From contig CAJWIW010000035.1 of assembly GCA_913041865.1 (NCBI GenBank), positions 1 to 9,964 on the forward strand: a stretch of 9,964 bases of DNA, read 5' to 3'. A program made the position numbers and the translations under genes. Each line of letters opens with the position of its first letter. Position 1 is the first letter of the stretch. The notes beneath the pieces are model-generated. The model ran no database searches and was not told the DNA's origin. It worked only from the letters and a program-made list of their open reading frames with translations. Shown here piece by piece: positions 6,224 to 9,964 of this stretch. Source of the DNA: an uncultured Gammaproteobacteria bacterium (lineage in GTDB: Bacteria; Pseudomonadota; Gammaproteobacteria; GCA-002705445; GCA-002716945).

Positions 6224-7597
6224 ATAAATTTTCTTATTCATTTTAGGACAATAGTTTTTAATTTTAGTAGTTGGTTACCAGAAGTACTAACAAACAAAAA
6301 CTTTCTGACAAGGGATGTCATAGCTGGAGTAACTATAGCCATGATTATCATTCCTCAATCCATGGCCTATGCAACCCTCGCTGATGTTGAACCCGTATAT
6401 GGCTTGTATGCTGCACTGTTACCTGTAGCGATAGCTGCCATTTTTGGTTCTTCAAGATATCTTGCCACCGGTCCTGTTGCAATGGTATGTCTTCTGACTT
6501 CAGTAGCAGCAGGTTCTCTAGCGGGTGGAGATAAGGACGTTTATATAATATACGCAATGATACTTGCTTTCACAGTTGGAGTTTTCCAAATATCTTTATC
6601 ATTACTCAAAGCTGGTAAAATTTTCGATAAAATTCCTGAACATGTATTATTAGGTTTTACGTCAGCTGCGGCACTAATAATATCTTTCTCTCAGTTGAGT
6701 AAAGTTTTTGGTCTCCCGAGCGTGAGTTTAGCTGATATTGCTAATCATAGTAATTTTTTAAATCAGCACCCTATAAATCACCAATCATTGATAATTTCAG
6801 TTGCAATGTTGGTTTTGATGTACACTATAAAATACAGGTTTAATAGATATTTAACTTTTAGTAATCTTGCCGTTTTCTTTGCTGTTGTTGTATCGGTACT
6901 TTTCGCCTCTACTTTTAGTTATACTGGACCTTTAGTTGGCTATATACCTGATGGTTTGCCGAACTTTCAACTACCTATATTCTCTGACTTTAAAAGCTCC
7001 ATACCTATGTTAGTCATACATACCATAATAATTGCTTTTGTTGGTTTTATGGAAGCAATTGCGATAGCAAAGCAGCTGCACGTAAAGAAGCCACCAAAAG
7101 ATTCAAACGGGGTAGAATTATACAAAAATCCAACTCCTGTAGATTCTAATCAAGAATTGTTTGGCCAAGGTTTATCAAATTTATCATCTAGTTTTTCTGG
7201 GAGTATTCCTGTTTCTGGTTCTTTCTCAAGATCAGCTGTCAACGAGGCTAGTGGTGCTTACAGCGGTCTTTCATCTATCGTAACTATGTTAATAGTTGGT
7301 GTTACGTTATTATACGCAACACCACTTCTTCATAATCTACCTCAAGCTACATTAGGAATTATCGTTATTTTTGCTGTTGTACCACTCGTAAAAGTTAAAG
7401 AGATGAAAGAACTATATGTACAGAATCGAGCATCTGGAATTGTTTGTCTACTTACGTTTTTGAGTACCATTATTTTTCCACTTTTATCGCTAGAGTTATA
7501 TGAGGGCGTAACTACACATATTTGGACAGGTATTATATTTGGTTTTATTCTTCATCTGTTGATACCACAGGAAGCTTCTGAAGAATCTATAAGCTAA
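6224..7597 (+). CDS. SulP (SLC26) family anion transporter lacking a STAS domain; apparent ATA start
   Basis: An inner-membrane anion permease; SulP members carry sulfate, bicarbonate or dicarboxylates, and the substrate cannot be told here. Using the 457-residue model: the N-terminal RDVIAGVTIAMIIIPQSMAY and PVYGLYAALLP are family signatures, many hydrophobic segments follow to about residue 449, and SGSFSRSAVNEASGAYSGL (332-350) is the conserved core motif. A hydrophilic loop at about 286-307 looks longer than usual. The protein ends after the last hydrophobic segment with EASEESIS: the cytoplasmic STAS domain usual in this family is absent. Start: the frame is open from 6206 and contains no ATG, GTG or TTG before ATG 6341, which would remove conserved membrane segment 1. 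GAGGAG (6212-6217) lies 6 bases before an in-frame ATA at 6224, so ATA is proposed. The 3' end overlaps convergent trmB by 11 bp. Confidence 0.88.
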   Translation: MNFLIHFRTIVFNFSSWLPEVLTNKNFLTRDVIAGVTIAMIIIPQSMAYATLADVEPVYGLYAALLPVAIAAIFGSSRYLATGPVAMVCLLTSVAAGSLAGGDKDVYIIYAMILAFTVGVFQISLSLLKAGKIFDKIPEHVLLGFTSAAALIISFSQLSKVFGLPSVSLADIANHSNFLNQHPINHQSLIISVAMLVLMYTIKYRFNRYLTFSNLAVFFAVVVSVLFASTFSYTGPLVGYIPDGLPNFQLPIFSDFKSSIPMLVIHTIIIAFVGFMEAIAIAKQLHVKKPPKDSNGVELYKNPTPVDSNQELFGQGLSNLSSSFSGSIPVSGSFSRSAVNEASGAYSGLSSIVTMLIVGVTLLYATPLLHNLPQATLGIIVIFAVVPLVKVKEMKELYVQNRASGIVCLLTFLSTIIFPLLSLELYEGVTTHIWTGIIFGFILHLLIPQEASEESIS

Positions 7598-8192
7598 ATA
7601 TAATGTCAAAAATTATATGTCTTTTTGATAGAGCTTTTTTTTCATATTTTGTAATCGGCCTATCTGAGCGATGGTTCGAGAAGTGTAGATTCTTCTCTAA
7701 ATACTCATTCACAATACGTTTTGTATCAAAAATAAAATTTATATGATCTGATGTTATCTGAACTTCGTTAGTTTTTTTTACCTTATCTTTAAGTCTACTC
7801 AAAAAATACTTTGAAATGAATCTTCTTTTATGATGACGTCTTTTTGGCCAAGGGTCAGGAAAAAAAATATTCACACAATCGAAAAATTTATCTGGAAAAA
7901 TATCTATAATTTCAACGGCATCACCTTTATATACGTAAATATTCTTCATTTTCACTTTATTTATGTAAGTTATAACTTTATTTATTCCTATTTCATAAGA
8001 TTCAATACCATATATTTTTTGATTTTGCCTTTTCCTGGCTTTGATTATTGAATCGCCATCACCAAATCCGATGTCTAAGATATTATGACTATTCATGTTG
8101 TTGGATAGATCCGGTTGATCGTTTATATTTTTTATTGCTAAATTTCTTTTTCTTTTTCTGTGATTACTGAAAAATACTGGTTTATTACTCAT
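7587..8192 (-). CDS. trmB: tRNA (guanine-N7-)-methyltransferase TrmB, shortened N-terminus
   Basis: Methylates G46 in the tRNA variable loop to m7G using S-adenosylmethionine. The SAM loop is ILDIGFGDGDSI (about 38-49), followed by the acidic GIES, the family signature FFPDPWPKRRHHKRR near residues 110-124, and the C-terminal RPITKYEKKAL carrying the conserved TxYE. At 201-202 residues it is shorter than the usual 220-240: only about 40 residues precede the SAM loop, and the typical N-terminal RQGRLT-like helix is missing. It cannot simply be mis-started, because an in-frame TAG lies five codons before the first possible start. That start is TTG at 8195 (GAGGG 8 bases before it), immediately followed by ATG at 8192; either may be used. 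It overlaps the thiG end, matching thiS-thiG-trmB order in pseudomonads. The region is Lys/Asn/Ile-rich and more AT-biased than its neighbours. Confidence 0.9.
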   Translation of the reverse strand: MSNKPVFFSNHRKRKRNLAIKNINDQPDLSNNMNSHNILDIGFGDGDSIIKARKRQNQKIYGIESYEIGINKVITYINKVKMKNIYVYKGDAVEIIDIFPDKFFDCVNIFFPDPWPKRRHHKRRFISKYFLSRLKDKVKKTNEVQITSDHINFIFDTKRIVNEYLEKNLHFSNHRSDRPITKYEKKALSKRHIIFDIIFSL

Positions 8193-8967
8193 CAATAAAA
8201 TTTCCCTCTATTGGAGAGGATGCGGAGGCATACTTCTTTTTTGGAATTCGTCCTGCTTTGAATGCTTCGTGCCCTGACTCCACAGCTTTCTTCATTGCTG
8301 ATGCCATTAAAATTGGATCTTTTGCACAAGCTATGGCTGTATTCATTAAAACGCCATCACATCCCATCTCCATCACTATAGAGGCATCAGAAGCAGTCCC
8401 TACTCCTGCATCAACGATAATGGGAGTAGAAGCATTTTCGACTATTGATAATATGTTATATCTATTCTGTACACCCAATCCGCTACCTATAGGCGATGCA
8501 AGAGGCATTATCGCTATACACCCAATCTTTTCTAATTCTTTCGCTACAAGAGGGTCATCTGTTGTATAAACCATTACTTTAAATCCATCCTTTACCAATG
8601 TTTCTGCTGCCTTTATTGTCTCTACAACATTTGGATATAATGTTTTTTCATCTCCTAACACTTCTAATTTAACCAATTTTTCACCATCTAGAATTTCAGC
8701 TGCAATGTTGCAGACCCGAACAGCATCTTCTGCTGAATAACAACCTGCAGTGTTAGGCAATATCGTAAATTGTTTTGGATCAATAAACTCTAGTAAACTT
8801 CGTTCATCCTTTGTTTGCCCCAAGTTTACCCTCCTTACTGCAACTGTAATCATTTCAGCCCCACTTGCAACAAGTGCTTCTTTAGTTTGTTGAAAATCTC
8901 TATATTTACCCGTACCTATGATTAGTCTAGAGTTGTATTCTTTTCCATCAATAATTAATTCCTTCAA
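8185..8967 (-). CDS. thiG: Thiazole synthase ThiG
   Basis: Forms the thiazole phosphate of thiamine from 1-deoxy-xylulose 5-phosphate, dehydroglycine and the thiocarboxylate of ThiS; a cytoplasmic TIM barrel. The Schiff-base lysine is in LVKLEVLGD (K104 if counted from 8979), the N-terminus has IIGTGKYRDF, and phosphate-binding loops are MPLASPIGSGLGVQN and VDAGVGTASDA; VLMNTAIA and the terminal SASSPIEG are also typical. Length of 260-264 residues is normal. Two starts are possible: TTG at 8967, with GGAGG (8973-8977) 5 bases before it, or GTG at 8979 with no upstream signal. I prefer TTG. The GGAGG signal is itself the codons for the ThiS Gly-Gly tail. ThiF and ThiH/ThiO partners are not in this window. 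The 3' end contains the trmB ribosome binding site. Confidence 0.95.
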   Translation of the reverse strand: MKELIIDGKEYNSRLIIGTGKYRDFQQTKEALVASGAEMITVAVRRVNLGQTKDERSLLEFIDPKQFTILPNTAGCYSAEDAVRVCNIAAEILDGEKLVKLEVLGDEKTLYPNVVETIKAAETLVKDGFKVMVYTTDDPLVAKELEKIGCIAIMPLASPIGSGLGVQNRYNILSIVENASTPIIVDAGVGTASDASIVMEMGCDGVLMNTAIACAKDPILMASAMKKAVESGHEAFKAGRIPKKKYASASSPIEGNFIDE

Positions 8968-8968
8968 T

Positions 8969-9169
8969 TTAACCTCCACCTACTGCTCTAATTATCTCAA
9001 CTTTATCATTATCTTTTAGTTGATGTTTGTCGAATTCCGATTTTGGGATAATTGTCATATTAATTTCAACAGCAATATACTTCCTCTCGATATCTAATTT
9101 CTTCAGCATTCCAGCAATAGTTGTCTTTTCTGGAAGTGATATCATTTCTTTATTGATTGAGATATTCAT
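8969..9169 (-). CDS. thiS: Sulfur carrier protein ThiS
   Basis: A ubiquitin-like sulfur carrier whose C-terminal glycine is adenylated and thiocarboxylated, then gives sulfur to ThiG. The Gly-Gly tail needed for this is present (RAVGGG at the end), after a beta-grasp-like sequence with EKTTIAGMLKKL, YIAVEINMTIIPKSEF and DNDKVEIIRAV. Starting at ATG 9169 gives 66 residues, the family length; the upstream ATG at 9190 would add seven residues (MVRYNSF) not expected in ThiS. Neither start has a Shine-Dalgarno. A TATAAT at 9176-9181 (minus) would put the transcript start at or next to ATG 9169, suggesting a leaderless mRNA. No TPP riboswitch fits the gap to divergent ispA. Confidence 0.9.
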   Translation of the reverse strand: MNISINKEMISLPEKTTIAGMLKKLDIERKYIAVEINMTIIPKSEFDKHQLKDNDKVEIIRAVGGG

Positions 9170-9181
9170 AAAACTATTATA
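9153..9181. promoter_or_regulatory. Overlapping divergent promoters of ispA (plus) and thiS (minus)
   Basis: Plus strand: TTGATT (9153-9158), 16 bp, TATTAT (9175-9180), predicting a start near 9187 and about 10 bases of leader for ispA. Minus strand: a perfect TATAAT at 9176-9181 with only a weak -35 (TATCCA at 9198-9203, 16 bp). The two -10 elements share five positions, so the polymerases would compete. The ispA -35 lies inside the thiS coding region. Confidence 0.42.
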
Positions 9182-9196
9182 TCGTACCATTTAAAT

Positions 9197-9964
9197 ATGG
9201 ATATAATTTCTCAATTAAATAAATTTACAAAAGAATTTAATCTATATGCTAAGAAATTCATGCTTAGCTATAAAAATCATTCAGTTCTTTATAAGTCTAT
9301 GAATTATGGTTTAATGAATGGCGGCAAGAGAATTAGACCATTCGTTATTTGTGAATTCTCCAAGCAACTTAAAATCAACAAAAAAAACTATATGCGATTA
9401 GCTATAGCTACCGAACTTGTTCATTCATATTCACTTATACATGATGACCTACCAGCTATGGACGATGATGATTTTAGAAGAGGTAAATTAACAACACACA
9501 AGAAATTCACAGAAGGCATTGCTATTCTAGCTGGTAATAGTCTACTTACATTAGCATTTGAGATTCTCACAGAGCCTTCTACGCACAAGTCTGTATCAGT
9601 TAGACTAAAACTAATTGAGGAATTATCTAAACTTACTGGTTACCGTGGCTTAGCTGGAGGTCAAGCAGATGATCTTATGGTCTCTGAAAATCCCAAAGCT
9701 CTTACAAAAAAGCAAATTATCAAAATACATGTGGATAAAACCGCAAAGTTGTTCGAATATTGCTTAGTGTCAACTTTATTTTTGAAACAAAGGTTCAATT
9801 CGAGTACAATAGAGGACGTAAGGAAATTCGGACGTAACTTCGGGATGATATTCCAAGCTACAGACGACTTGCTAGATTTTCATGACAGCGAAGCTAGCAA
9901 AAATAAATTAGATGGACCTAATATTCTCCAACATATGACTTGTGATAATGTTAGAATATATTGC
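9197..9964 (+). CDS. ispA: (2E,6E)-farnesyl diphosphate synthase IspA, 3' end cut by window
   Basis: Condenses isopentenyl diphosphate with dimethylallyl and then geranyl diphosphate to farnesyl diphosphate, the precursor of undecaprenyl phosphate and quinone side chains. The 256 visible residues include GGKRIRPFV (42-50), the first Asp-rich motif DDLPAMD (83-89, followed by DDDFRRG with a two-residue insertion typical of bacterial FPP synthase), GGQADDL (154-160), the KTAKL lysine region and the second Asp-rich motif DDLLD (223-227). Y78 and S79 just before the first motif are consistent with a C15 product. The frame stays open to the last base; about 40 residues are missing. The ATG has no clear Shine-Dalgarno and a very short leader. 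It is divergent from thiS rather than next to xseB and dxs as in E. coli; what lies downstream cannot be seen. A geranylgeranyl synthase is less likely. Confidence 0.93.
   Translation, partial: MDIISQLNKFTKEFNLYAKKFMLSYKNHSVLYKSMNYGLMNGGKRIRPFVICEFSKQLKINKKNYMRLAIATELVHSYSLIHDDLPAMDDDDFRRGKLTTHKKFTEGIAILAGNSLLTLAFEILTEPSTHKSVSVRLKLIEELSKLTGYRGLAGGQADDLMVSENPKALTKKQIIKIHVDKTAKLFEYCLVSTLFLKQRFNSSTIEDVRKFGRNFGMIFQATDDLLDFHDSEASKNKLDGPNILQHMTCDNVRIYC

Noticed and set aside
7606..7642. Possible rightward terminator after sulP: TCAAAAA and TTTTTGA arms followed by a run of eight T
   Set aside because: The stem is 7 bp with only one G-C pair, the T-run begins six bases after it, and the whole lies in AT-rich trmB coding sequence, where such patterns arise by chance.
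8258..8569. Plus-strand open frame of 103 codons opposite thiG
   Set aside because: It is antisense to a well conserved enzyme, and its Ala/Ser/Pro composition is simply the reverse reading of thiG codons.
9170..9196. TPP riboswitch in front of thiSG
   Set aside because: The gap to divergent ispA is about 27 bp, too short for the aptamer, and no THI-box sequence is present.

Overview
This is an AT-rich, densely packed chromosomal stretch that reads as a low-GC gammaproteobacterium. Two gene orders support this: glnA-glnL(ntrB)-glnG(ntrC), and thiS-thiG-trmB as in Pseudomonas relatives. A Tas-type aldo/keto reductase and a GmhB-type heptose phosphatase (LPS core, hence Gram-negative) agree. 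The compactness (4-bp overlaps, abutting or overlapping convergent stops, a divergent gap of about 27 bp) suggests a streamlined genome such as a marine or host-associated lineage. That placement is inference; no rRNA or other decisive marker is present.

Layout. Minus strand, 1-2941: the 5' part of ntrC (cut by the window edge), ntrB and glnA, a nitrogen-regulation operon transcribed right to left. The 287-bp gap 2942-3228 holds a near-consensus sigma-54 promoter for glnA, two NtrC-type enhancer palindromes about 90 and 130 bp upstream of its predicted start, and a sigma-70-type -10 for the rightward genes. Plus strand, 3229-5114: a single-chain glycyl-tRNA synthetase and gmhB, overlapping by 4 bp. 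Minus strand, 5115-6143: a tas-like aldo/keto reductase. Plus strand, about 6224-7597: a SulP anion transporter without a STAS domain, whose best start is a non-canonical ATA. Minus strand, 7587-9169: thiS, thiG and trmB, with overlapping ends. Plus strand, 9197 to the edge: ispA (farnesyl diphosphate synthase), incomplete.

How it fits together. NtrB phosphorylates NtrC, which would bind the enhancers and drive sigma-54 transcription of glnA-ntrB-ntrC: a classical autoregulated circuit. The unusual part is the output enzyme. Its catalytic residues are all in place, but the tyrosine normally adenylylated by GlnE is phenylalanine, so control appears to be transcriptional without the usual covalent switch. 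The other genes are housekeeping (translation, LPS heptose, thiamine thiazole, tRNA m7G46, isoprenoids) plus one anion transporter.

I found no mobile element, CRISPR array, tRNA, rRNA, riboswitch or defence system, and no wholly new system. The points of interest are departures within known families: the GS Tyr-to-Phe change, the displaced GlyRS type, a GmhB lacking half its zinc site, the SulP start and missing STAS domain, and a shortened TrmB.
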